Part shown: positions 33,447 through 40,829 of the stretch, one piece after another
How the letters are laid out: every line of letters begins with the position of its first letter
Position numbering within the stretch: the stretch's first letter is position 1
From: Paracoccus shandongensis
GTDB taxonomy: Bacteria; Pseudomonadota; Alphaproteobacteria; Rhodobacterales; Rhodobacteraceae
Length of the DNA: 64,000 nt
Assembly: GCF_017315735.1 (NCBI RefSeq)
Contig: NZ_JAFLRK010000012.1
Span: 26,857 to 90,856 of the forward strand
Direction of reading: 5' to 3'
Program-made: the position numbers and the translations under genes
The notes under the pieces: model-generated
The model's input: the letters and a program-made list of their open reading frames with translations, nothing else
Databases searched by the model: none
Told to the model about the DNA's origin: nothing

Positions 33447-35090
33447 TCAGCCCGGATTGCCCAGGACGGCCACCGCTTCCCAAGGCTCAAGCGTGATGGG
33501 TCCGGGCGGCACGGACGGGCGGGGCTTTGCCGTGCCGATCAGGCAGGCGCCGCTGACCGCAAGGCCCGGCGGCACCTCGGCCCGGGCGGGATCGGAGGAG
33601 ATATTGCACAGCACCGACAGGCGCTGGCCGCCCCATTCGCGCGCATAGGCCCAGATCCGGGGATGATCCTCCAGCCAGGGGACGAAGCGGCCCTGCACGA
33701 TCACGCGTGGCGCTTGCGCAGCGCGATCAGGCGGCGGTAATGCGCCAGCACCGATTGCGGGTCGTCGCGCTGCGCGGCGACGTTTATGTCGGCATGGTTC
33801 GGGTTGATCGCGATCCAGGGGGTGCCCGTGGTAAAACCCGCGCCGGGTGACGCGTCCCATTGCATCGGCGTGCGGGCGTTGTCGCGCGCGGTGATGCCCG
33901 CGCCCTCCAGGAACTCATGCTCGGGCAGGCCCTGGGCCAGCATCTCGCGGTGCATGGTGATCAGCTCGATGTCGCGGTATTGGGCGATGGCGGTGAAGCC
34001 CGCGTTGGTCATGCCGATCTCCTCGCCCTGAAAGACGAAGGGGGTGCCGCGCATCAGGTGGATGGCGGTCGCCAGCGCCTTGGCCGACCGTTCCCGCCAC
34101 CGCGTCGCCATAGCGCGACACCGACCGGGGCAGGTCGTGGTTGTTCAGAAACAGCGCGTTCCAGCCGTCCCCCTCCAGCGCCCGTTGCCAGTCGGTCCAG
34201 ACCTTCTTGAAACCCACCAGATCCAGCGGATGGGGGCGCCACTTGCCATGGACCTTGTCCCAGCCAGCGACGATGTGCTGGAACTGGAACAGCATGTCCA
34301 GTTCCCCCGGCCGCGCCCGCAGTAAAGCAGCGCGCTGTCCGTGGTGACGTTCCAGCTTTCGCCCACCGTCACCACGTCGCGGCCAGCCAGCACCTCGCGG
34401 TGCATTTCCTGCAGGAAGCCGTGCAGGCATGGGCCCTCGGCGATCAGGTCGCGGTCGATGTCCTTGCCGATCAGGTCGATCACGTCCATGCGGAAACCGC
34501 GCACGCCCCGGTCCAGCCACCAGCGCATCATGTCGTAAACCGCCCGGCGCAGCGCCGGGTTCTGCCAGTTCAGATCCGGCTGCTGCGGGGAAAACAGGGT
34601 GAAGACATAGCGCCCCACCCCGGGGTGATAGGTCCAGGCCGGGCCGCCGAAAAGAGGCGCGCCGGTCGTCGGGCGGTCCTCCATCCGGCGCAGGATCCCG
34701 CCAATGGTAGAAGTCGTGGAACGGCGAGGCGCGGTCCTGCTTTGCCTGAAGAAACCAGGGATGCCGGTCGGACGAATGGTTCACCACCAGGTCCATGATG
34801 ATGCCGATGTCGCGGCGGCGGGCCTCGGCCACCAGCCGGTCGAAATCCGCCAGCGTGCCATATTCCGGCGCGATGTCCCGGTAATCCGAGATGTCATAGC
34901 CGTTGTCCGCCATGGGCGAGCGATAGACCGGCGACAGCCAGATCAGCCCGATGCCCAGATCCGCCAGGTGGTCCAGCCGGTCGATGATGCCGGGGATGTC
35001 GCCCACCCCGTCGCCATCCGCATCGGCAAAACTGCGCGGATAGATCTGATAGACGGTGCGGTCCTGCCACCACGGCGTTTGTCGCGTCAT
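33447..35090 (-). pseudogene. GH13 alpha-glucosidase, broken by four single-base frameshifts
   Basis: The frame from ATG 35090 starts as a typical oligo-1,6/alpha-glucosidase (TPWWQDRTVYQIYPRSFADA, MDLVVNHSSDRHPWF). Family likeness then alternates between two reading frames. Four one-base differences would repair it: an extra A in the AAAA run at 34650-34653, a missing C in the run at 34304-34308, an extra C at 34100-34101, and a missing C at 33704 (plus-strand view). Catalytic segments survive in the pieces: GFRMDVID (nucleophile Asp), VGESWN (acid/base Glu) and NNHDLPR. All four indels are in short homopolymers, so sequencing error is a real alternative to gene decay. The final pieces end in a C-terminal beta domain. 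An intact GH13 paralog lies at 40830. Confidence 0.8.
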
Positions 35091-35142
35091 GCTGTCTTCC
35101 TCGCGGCAGCCCGGAAAGGGGAACGGGGGTTTCGCGGCGCTT

Positions 35143-35162
35143 GTTCCGGCGCGCGCCGGAAC
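35143..35162. repeat. 20-bp perfect palindrome
   Basis: GTTCCGGCGC is followed directly by its reverse complement GCGCCGGAAC. It lies between the divergent alpha-glucosidase pseudogene and the ctaG region, 53 bp from the former's start. It may be an operator or an extragenic hairpin; no T-tract follows. Confidence 0.5.
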
Positions 35163-35214
35163 CCGTCGCCGCCGCCCGTGTTGCCGATACAAGCGTCCCC
35201 GTGGAAAGGATCCG

Positions 35215-35301
35215 ATGAGCAAGAACAGCGGCCCCGGCACCAGCTTCGCCCGGCAGCGGGAGGACGGGCCATGTCCCCCTGAAGCGAGAGCTGCGGCATG
35301 A
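35215..35301 (+). CDS. Possible 28-residue leader ORF coupled to ctaG
   Basis: A short frame, beginning MSKNSGPGTSFARQREDG, has a good GGAAAGGA ribosome site 7 bp upstream and ends in an ATGA overlap with the ctaG start. No family is recognised, it is not hydrophobic, and it lacks a signal. It may be a translated leader that couples ribosomes into ctaG, or a chance frame. Only the ribosome site and the stop/start overlap support it. Confidence 0.3.
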   Translation: MSKNSGPGTSFARQREDGPCPPEARAAA

Positions 35302-36023
35302 TCCCCGGCGCGCCGGTCATGGATCTTGCGGGCCTTTACTGCGGTCCCGCCCCCGATCCGGGCGCGATCTGGATGCGCTGGAACCTCGATCCGCTGCTGC
35401 TGGCCGCCCTGGCGGGATTGGCGCTGGTGCCGGGCCGGTCCCGGCCGGGGGCTGCGGCGGCGCTGGTGCTGGCGGTGGCCTTTGTCTCGCCGCTGTGCGC
35501 GCTGTCGGCGGCGCTGTTTTCCGCGCGGGTGGTCCATCACCTGCTGCTGGTGGCCGTTGCCGCGCCGCTGGTCGCGCTGGCCTGGCCCGCGCGCAGGCCG
35601 CGTGCCGCCGCGCCCTTGTTCGTGGTGGCGACGGGGGTGCTGTGGGCCTGGCACCTGCCGCAGGCCTATGACGCGGCGATGGCGAACAAGGGCCTCTACT
35701 GGATCATGCAGGCGACGCTGCTGGCATCCGCCACCGCCTTCTGGCGGGCGGTGCTGGCGCCGGGACAGCCGGTGGGGCAGGCGGGGCTGCTGATCCTGGG
35801 GGCCTATATGCAGATGGGCCTTCTGGGGGCGCTGCTGACATTCGCGCCCGAGGCGCTTTATGCCATCCACCAGCAGGCGCCGCTGGCCTGGGGCTTCACG
35901 CCGCTGTCGGACCAGCAGTTGGGCGGCATCGTCATGTGGGTTCCGGCGGGCATCCCCTATGCCGTCCTGGGCGCATGGGTGGCGCGGCGGGGCTGGCGGC
36001 AGTTGCAGGCCCCCGCCCCATGA
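35298..36023 (+). CDS. ctaG: Cytochrome c oxidase assembly factor CtaG-like (caa3_CtaG family)
   Basis: This 241-residue integral membrane protein of the caa3_CtaG family has about six to seven transmembrane helices. Conserved polar motifs include the RVVHHLLLV histidine pair, WAWHLPQAYDAAM and LSDQQLGGIVMWVPAG. Such proteins help deliver copper to haem-copper oxidases. It heads the oxidase cluster and overlaps the next gene by 4 bp (ATGA). GAGAG precedes the ATG weakly, and a 28-codon frame upstream may aid initiation. Confidence 0.85.
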   Translation: MIPGAPVMDLAGLYCGPAPDPGAIWMRWNLDPLLLAALAGLALVPGRSRPGAAAALVLAVAFVSPLCALSAALFSARVVHHLLLVAVAAPLVALAWPARRPRAAAPLFVVATGVLWAWHLPQAYDAAMANKGLYWIMQATLLASATAFWRAVLAPGQPVGQAGLLILGAYMQMGLLGALLTFAPEALYAIHQQAPLAWGFTPLSDQQLGGIVMWVPAGIPYAVLGAWVARRGWRQLQAPAP

Positions 36024-36532
36024 TCCCCTGGCTGGATCCGGTCATCCCGCATCTGAAGGCGCTGCACGTGATCGCGCTGGCGCTGTGGGTGGGGGGCCTG
36101 TTCGGCCTGCCGGTCATGCTGTCGCGCCACGACCCGGCCATCGGGCAGGCCGATTTCACCCGGATCCGGCTGGCGTCCCACATCAGCTATGTCTGGGTCG
36201 TCACGCCCGCCGCCGTGACGGCCATCGTCGCCGGAACCTGGCTGATCTTCTTGCGAGAGGTCTTTGTCCCCTGGATGTTCGCCAAGCTGGTCTTCGTGGC
36301 CCTGCTGATCGGCTTTCACGCCTGGATCGGCCACCACATCGTCCAGGTGGGCGAAAGCGACGGACACCACCGCACGCCGCGCCCGCTGGTGCCGCTGCTG
36401 GTCCTGCTGGTGCCCGTGCTGGCCGTCCTGGTCCTGGTCCTGCTGAAGCCCCCGCTGGGCGGCATCCCGATCCCCGGCTGGCTGGCCGAGCCCCTGGGCC
36501 GTCAGCTGCCGGTGTCCGAGGTGCCCAGATGA
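36020..36532 (+). CDS. CopD/HemJ-like membrane protein
   Basis: This is a 170-residue, four-helix membrane protein. VIPHLKALHVIALALWVGG with a conserved His in helix 1, LASHISYVWVVTPAA, LVFVALLIGFHAWIGHHIVQ and a long hydrophobic C-terminal helix resemble the HemJ/CopD (UPF0093-like) group. That group includes haem-biosynthetic protoporphyrinogen oxidases and copper uptake proteins. Its place after ctaG suggests a role in haem or copper supply to the oxidase. Its final 31 bp overlap the 3' end of the convergent DUF2231 gene in coding sequence. Confidence 0.7.
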   Translation: MIPWLDPVIPHLKALHVIALALWVGGLFGLPVMLSRHDPAIGQADFTRIRLASHISYVWVVTPAAVTAIVAGTWLIFLREVFVPWMFAKLVFVALLIGFHAWIGHHIVQVGESDGHHRTPRPLVPLLVLLVPVLAVLVLVLLKPPLGGIPIPGWLAEPLGRQLPVSEVPR

Positions 36533-37053
36533 TAGTCGAAGACCAGCCTGCCGCCATGCCACCCGGTCGCGCCCACCATGACCACGCTGAAACCCGACAG
36601 CAGGATGCCGTAAGGCAGCACCGCGTCCTCGAACCCGTAAAGCCTGTAGCCCCAGTTCGCCCCCAGGATCGACAGCAGCACGACCGCGATCCCGGCATGG
36701 GTCCAGGCGGCGGCGCGCGCGCGGATGCCCGGCACGAACAGCAGTTCCAGCGTTCCGGTAAACGCCGCCGCGACCCCGATCAGGAAGGCCATGCCCCCGG
36801 CCCACAGCGCGGCCCGCGCCCAGAAGGCGTCGCCCGTCCACCAATAGAACAGGTCGGCCCCGAAGGTGCAGAAGGTCAGCGCGACCGGGAAGGCCACGCT
36901 CATCGCGTGCAGGGGGTGGCCCGCGATGGCCACCAGGGACGAGGTCTGGTGAAAGCCCGGCAGGCCGGCCACCGGATCCTCGAACTGGCCCTCCTTGCCC
37001 GCGCCCGGCGGATCGTCGGTTTCCTGCTTGCCCCGCGTCTTGTCCCCGGTCAT
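36502..37053 (-). CDS. DUF2231-type membrane protein
   Basis: This 183-residue membrane protein starts with about 45 polar residues and continues with four helices. IAGHPLHAMSVAFPVALTF, WARAALWAGGMAFLIGVAAA, WTHAGIAVVLLSILGANW and GILLSGFSVVMVGATGWHGG match the DUF2231 pattern of paired histidines next to the membrane. GGAAAGGA precedes the ATG. It lies on the opposite strand inside the oxidase cluster and starts only 18 bp from the divergent subunit II start. Family function is unknown; a haem- or redox-linked role is guessed from context. Confidence 0.75.
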   Translation of the reverse strand: MTGDKTRGKQETDDPPGAGKEGQFEDPVAGLPGFHQTSSLVAIAGHPLHAMSVAFPVALTFCTFGADLFYWWTGDAFWARAALWAGGMAFLIGVAAAFTGTLELLFVPGIRARAAAWTHAGIAVVLLSILGANWGYRLYGFEDAVLPYGILLSGFSVVMVGATGWHGGRLVFDYHLGTSDTGS

Positions 37054-37071
37054 CGGCGCGTCCTTTCCAGG

Positions 37072-37743
37072 ATGGTCATCGGGGGCACAACGCCGCTGAT
37101 GCTGGCGGGTTGCGAGGACCGGCTGTCCGCCCTCCACCCCGCCGGGCCCGCCGCCGCCCTCATCGCGACCCTGTGGTGGGTGATGTTGGCGGGCGCGGCG
37201 GCGATCCTGGTGCTGGTGCTGGTGCTGCTGGCGCTGGCCTTCCGCCGGGGGGGCGGGCCGTCCGCCGGGGACAGCCGGGGCGAGGCGGTCTGGATCAAGG
37301 GCCTTGGCCTGGGCTTCACGATGACCGTTCTGGCCGCGCTCACCGCCTGGGGGTTGTGGATCGGCGAAAGGCTGCTGCCGCGCCCCGGTCCCGGCGTGGT
37401 CGCGGTCGAGGCCCAGGGCCGGCAATGGGCCTGGCGCTTCACCTATCCCGACGCGCCCGGCCGCGTGACCGAGGGGGCGCTGCACATCCCCGCGGGCCGC
37501 CCCGTCGATGTGCGCATCACCAGCGCCGACGTGATCCACAGCTTCTGGGTGCCGCGCCTGGCGGGCAAGCTGGACGCGATCCCGGGCCATGTGAACGTGC
37601 TGCGCATCCAGGCCTGGGCGCCGGGCGAATACGCGGGCCTTGGCGCGGAATTCAACGGCCCGGGATACCGCCGCCACCATTTCACCGTGGTCGCCCATGA
37701 CGCGGCCGCCTGGGACGCCTTTCTGGCAGGGGAGACGCCGTGA
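37072..37743 (+). CDS. Haem-copper oxidase subunit II lacking the CuA site (quinol-oxidase-like)
   Basis: This 223-residue subunit II has a lipoprotein signal ending in LAGC (Cys14), two membrane helices and a C-terminal cupredoxin domain (QWAWRFTYPDAPGRV, ITSADVIHSFWVPRL). Cytochrome c oxidases carry a CSELCG-type CuA loop after this; here the equivalent stretch is YAGLGAEFNGPGYRRHHF, with no cysteine. This matches quinol oxidases such as CyoA/QoxA, although the first CuA histidine (VIHSFW) is kept. The complex should therefore take electrons from ubiquinol or another non-CuA route. Few bases separate it from the divergent gene, and no strong ribosome site is visible. A GTGA overlap leads into subunit I. 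Confidence 0.8.
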   Translation: MVIGGTTPLMLAGCEDRLSALHPAGPAAALIATLWWVMLAGAAAILVLVLVLLALAFRRGGGPSAGDSRGEAVWIKGLGLGFTMTVLAALTAWGLWIGERLLPRPGPGVVAVEAQGRQWAWRFTYPDAPGRVTEGALHIPAGRPVDVRITSADVIHSFWVPRLAGKLDAIPGHVNVLRIQAWAPGEYAGLGAEFNGPGYRRHHFTVVAHDAAAWDAFLAGETP

Positions 37744-40238
37744 CCGACAAACCCCGTCTGACCGCGCTGCGGCTGCACAAGGCGCTGCATCCGATCTGGA
37801 AGAACGATCCCGGCTGGAAGGGCAGGTTCACGACCGTCAACAACAACGACATCGGCACCATGTTCATCCTGGGCGCCACCGGCATGTTCCTGGCGGGCGG
37901 GATCCTGGCGATGCTGATCCGGGCGCAGCTGGCATCGCCCCGCTCAGTCTTCATGGGCCCCGAGGTCTACAACCAGATCTTCACGATGCACGGGACCATC
38001 ATGATGTTCCTGTTCGCCATCCCCTTTTTCGAGGCGCTGACCGTCTTTCTGCTGCCGGGGATGCTGGGCACGCGCGACCTGGCCTTTCCCCGGCTCAGTT
38101 CCTATGGCTTCTGGTGTTACATGATCGGCGCCACCATCATGATCCTGGCGCTGGTCGCGGGGGTCGCGCCGGACGGCGGCTGGTTCATGTATCCGCCGCT
38201 GTCGTCCTCCGCCTTCTCGCCCGGCATCAACACCGACATCTGGCTTCTGGGCATCAGCTTCATCGAGATCTCGGCCATCGGTGCGGCGGTCGAGGTGGTG
38301 GTGACCGTGCTGCGCTATCGCGCAGTCGGCATGACGCTGGACCGGCTGCCGATCTTCGCCTGGTACATGCTGGTCGTGGCGGTGATGATCCTGACGGCCT
38401 TTCCGCCGATGATCCTGGGATCCCTGATCCTGGAACTGGAACGCGCCTTCGACATGCCCTTCTTCCAGGCCGAACACGGCGGCGACAGCCTGCTGTGGCA
38501 GCACCTGTTCTGGCTGTTCGGCCACCCCGAGGTCTATATCATCTTCCTGCCCGCGGCGGGCGTCATTTCCATGATCCTGCCGGTCATGGCGCGCACCACG
38601 CTTTTGGGTTACGGCTGGGTGGTGGCGGCGGCGATATCCCTGGCCGTCCTCAGCTTCGGGCTGTGGGTGCATCACATGTTCACCACCGGCATCCCGCATA
38701 TGGGCCTGGCCTTCTTCTCGGCCGTGTCTACCCTGGTGGCGGTGCCGACGGGGGTGCAGATCTTCGCCTGGATCGGCACGCTGTGGAAGGGCCGGCCCGA
38801 ACTGCACCTGCCGATGCTGTGGATCCTGGGGTTTTTCGTGACCTTCGTGATGGGCGGGCTGACGGGCGTGATGGTCGCCATGGTGCCCTTCGACTGGCAG
38901 GCGCACGACACCTATTTCGTGGTGGCGCACCTGCATTACGTCCTGATCGGCGGCTATGTCTTTCCGATGATCGCGGCTGTCTATTACTGGCTGCCGGTCC
39001 TGACCGGGCGCAAGCGGTTCTTCCGCATGGGCGAGGTGGCCTTCTGGCTGGTCATGGCGGGGTTCCATGGAACCTTCCTGCTGCTGCATTGGGCGGGGCT
39101 TCTGGGAATGCGGCGGCGCATCGACAGCATCGAGGCCGGTTCAGGGTGGGAGGGGATCAACCTGCTGGCATCAATCAGCGGCTTCGTGCTGGCGATCGGC
39201 TTCGCGCTGGTGATCCTGGACGTGGCGGTGAACGCCTTTGTCGCGGTGCGCGGGCGGCGCAACCCGTGGAACGCGGGCACGCTGGAATGGGCGACGCCGA
39301 TCCCGGGGCCCGCCTACAACGTCGCCTCGATCCCCGTGGTGGCCAGCCGCTATCCGCTGCACGACAACCCCGGCCTGCCCGTCCAGATCGCGCGCGGCGA
39401 GGGCTTTCTGGGCAACCCCGTCCGCAACCGGCGCGAAACGCTGGCCGTCAGCGTGGCCCGGGCCGAGCCCGAGTTCATCGCCGTCTTTCCCCAAAACTCG
39501 ATCATCCCCTTTGCCATGGCGGTCGTCACCAGCGTCATGTTCATGGCGCCGGTGTGGAAATGGTATGGGCTGATGCTGGCCTCGGCCCTGGGGGTGACGG
39601 CGCTGGCGATGTGCTGGGCCTGGCAGGGCGGCTCGCGCCGGGACGAGGGGCTGCTGGACGCGGGCCGGGGGGTGTCCCTGCCGCCCCATACCGAGGTTCC
39701 CTGTCCCCCCGGCTGGTGGGGATCGCTGTTCCTGCTGCTGGCCGACGGGGTGCTGTTCGGGTCGCTGCTGTTCGGCTATGCCTTCCTGTGGACGGTCGCC
39801 CCCAACTGGCCGCCGCCCGCGATCCTGGAACCCGGCGGTTTGGGCCCGGTCCTGGCGGCGGGCGGGGTGGTCCTGGCCTGCGCCGGGATCCGCCTGGCCG
39901 ACCGCGCGATCCGCAAGGCGGGGGTGCCGTGGATCCGCCTGGGGGCCAGCCTGGCCGGGCTGGCCGCCCTGGGCGCGGCCGCCTGGACCGTGTTCGGCGG
40001 CACGACCCATGACGCCCATGCCTATGACGCGACGCTGTGGGTGATCGCGGGCTATGTCGTCTTTCACGCCGGGGTCGCGGGGCTGATGGTGCTGTTCCTG
40101 ATGGCCCGCATCCGCGCGGGCTATGTCTCGGCCCGGCGGTTCGGGGATGCGCGCGTGGTGCGGCTGTGGATCGACTATGCCGCGCTGACCGCCATCCTGG
40201 GACTTGGCGCGGCCTGGCTGCCTGGGTGGCTGGCATGA
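37740..40238 (+). CDS. Haem-copper oxidase subunit I+III fusion
   Basis: This 832-residue fusion contains subunit I (about residues 1-580) and a subunit III-like part (about 630-832). Low-spin haem ligand His84 lies in MHGTIMMF. His262-Pro-Glu-Val-Tyr266 gives the CuB His-Tyr pair and the proton-channel Glu. HDTYFVVAHLHYV (His389, His397, His399) provides CuB and both haem ligands. It reduces oxygen and pumps protons in the inner membrane. In the D-channel region FPRLSSYGFW replaces the usual PRMNN asparagines. GTG start overlaps subunit II. The fused I+III layout and CuA-less subunit II suggest a quinol oxidase branch. Confidence 0.87.
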   Translation: MTDKPRLTALRLHKALHPIWKNDPGWKGRFTTVNNNDIGTMFILGATGMFLAGGILAMLIRAQLASPRSVFMGPEVYNQIFTMHGTIMMFLFAIPFFEALTVFLLPGMLGTRDLAFPRLSSYGFWCYMIGATIMILALVAGVAPDGGWFMYPPLSSSAFSPGINTDIWLLGISFIEISAIGAAVEVVVTVLRYRAVGMTLDRLPIFAWYMLVVAVMILTAFPPMILGSLILELERAFDMPFFQAEHGGDSLLWQHLFWLFGHPEVYIIFLPAAGVISMILPVMARTTLLGYGWVVAAAISLAVLSFGLWVHHMFTTGIPHMGLAFFSAVSTLVAVPTGVQIFAWIGTLWKGRPELHLPMLWILGFFVTFVMGGLTGVMVAMVPFDWQAHDTYFVVAHLHYVLIGGYVFPMIAAVYYWLPVLTGRKRFFRMGEVAFWLVMAGFHGTFLLLHWAGLLGMRRRIDSIEAGSGWEGINLLASISGFVLAIGFALVILDVAVNAFVAVRGRRNPWNAGTLEWATPIPGPAYNVASIPVVASRYPLHDNPGLPVQIARGEGFLGNPVRNRRETLAVSVARAEPEFIAVFPQNSIIPFAMAVVTSVMFMAPVWKWYGLMLASALGVTALAMCWAWQGGSRRDEGLLDAGRGVSLPPHTEVPCPPGWWGSLFLLLADGVLFGSLLFGYAFLWTVAPNWPPPAILEPGGLGPVLAAGGVVLACAGIRLADRAIRKAGVPWIRLGASLAGLAALGAAAWTVFGGTTHDAHAYDATLWVIAGYVVFHAGVAGLMVLFLMARIRAGYVSARRFGDARVVRLWIDYAALTAILGLGAAWLPGWLA

Positions 40239-40555
40239 GCGACATCCTGCGCCTGTCCCTGCCGCTGACGGTCTGGATCGCGGCCTTCAGCGCGGTTTAC
40301 GGCCTGGAAGGGGTGGTCTGTTCCGACCGCTGGACCGGGGCGGGGCTGACCCTGGGCCAGGGCCGCGCCGCGCTGGTCGCGGCCGGGGCGCTGGCCATCG
40401 CGCTGCAACTCGCCCTGCTGGCCGGGTTGCGCTTGCCGCGCTTCGCCTCGGCCCTGCCCTGGGTGCAGCGGACCGCCGCGATCCTGGCGGGCGTGGCGCT
40501 GGTCGCCACGGTGTGGAGCCTGGTGCCCGTCGTCGCCACCTCGCTCTGCCTCTAG
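40235..40555 (+). CDS. Small three-helix membrane protein at the end of the oxidase operon
   Basis: This is a 106-residue hydrophobic protein with three predicted membrane helices (LSLPLTVWIAAFSAVYGLEG, AALVAAGALAIALQLALLAG and AAILAGVALVATVWSLVPVV). No family was recognised. It begins with an ATGA overlap on the subunit I-III gene and so is co-translated with it. It could be a small accessory subunit equivalent to subunit IV or an assembly factor; its short length and position are the only support. Confidence 0.65.
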   Translation: MSDILRLSLPLTVWIAAFSAVYGLEGVVCSDRWTGAGLTLGQGRAALVAAGALAIALQLALLAGLRLPRFASALPWVQRTAAILAGVALVATVWSLVPVVATSLCL

Positions 40556-40609
40556 GGAACCCGCAGCCCCCGGCGCTGTTGATACCGCGAAGGCCAGGGA
40601 ACCATCCGC

Positions 40610-40786
40610 ATGGAAAGCGCATCACCCCCCATCGACCTGCCCGACGATCTTCGCCGCGGCCTGGACATCGCAGCGGGCGAGGCAGGCAAGACCCCGTCCC
40701 AGATCGTCGTCGAGGCGCTGGAACGCCTTGGCATCGAACGGCTGAGCGCCGACCAGTTCCAGAAGCGCCTGACGGGTTCGCAATAG
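40610..40786 (+). CDS. Small ribbon-helix-helix (CopG/Arc-type) protein
   Basis: This 58-residue protein has the ribbon-helix-helix pattern: a beta strand PPIDLPDDLRRGLDIAA, then GEAGKTPSQIVVEALERLG as helices A and B. It matches small CopG/Arc DNA-binding proteins or antitoxin-like subunits. AGGCCAGGG lies upstream of the ATG. No toxin-like partner follows; the next gene is the GH13 enzyme 43 bp on. It may be a lone transcription regulator of the neighbouring genes. Confidence 0.65.
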   Translation: MESASPPIDLPDDLRRGLDIAAGEAGKTPSQIVVEALERLGIERLSADQFQKRLTGSQ

Positions 40787-40829
40787 CGCCCGGGGCCGTC
40801 CCGCCCGCACGAAAATAGAAGGAGCCTGC

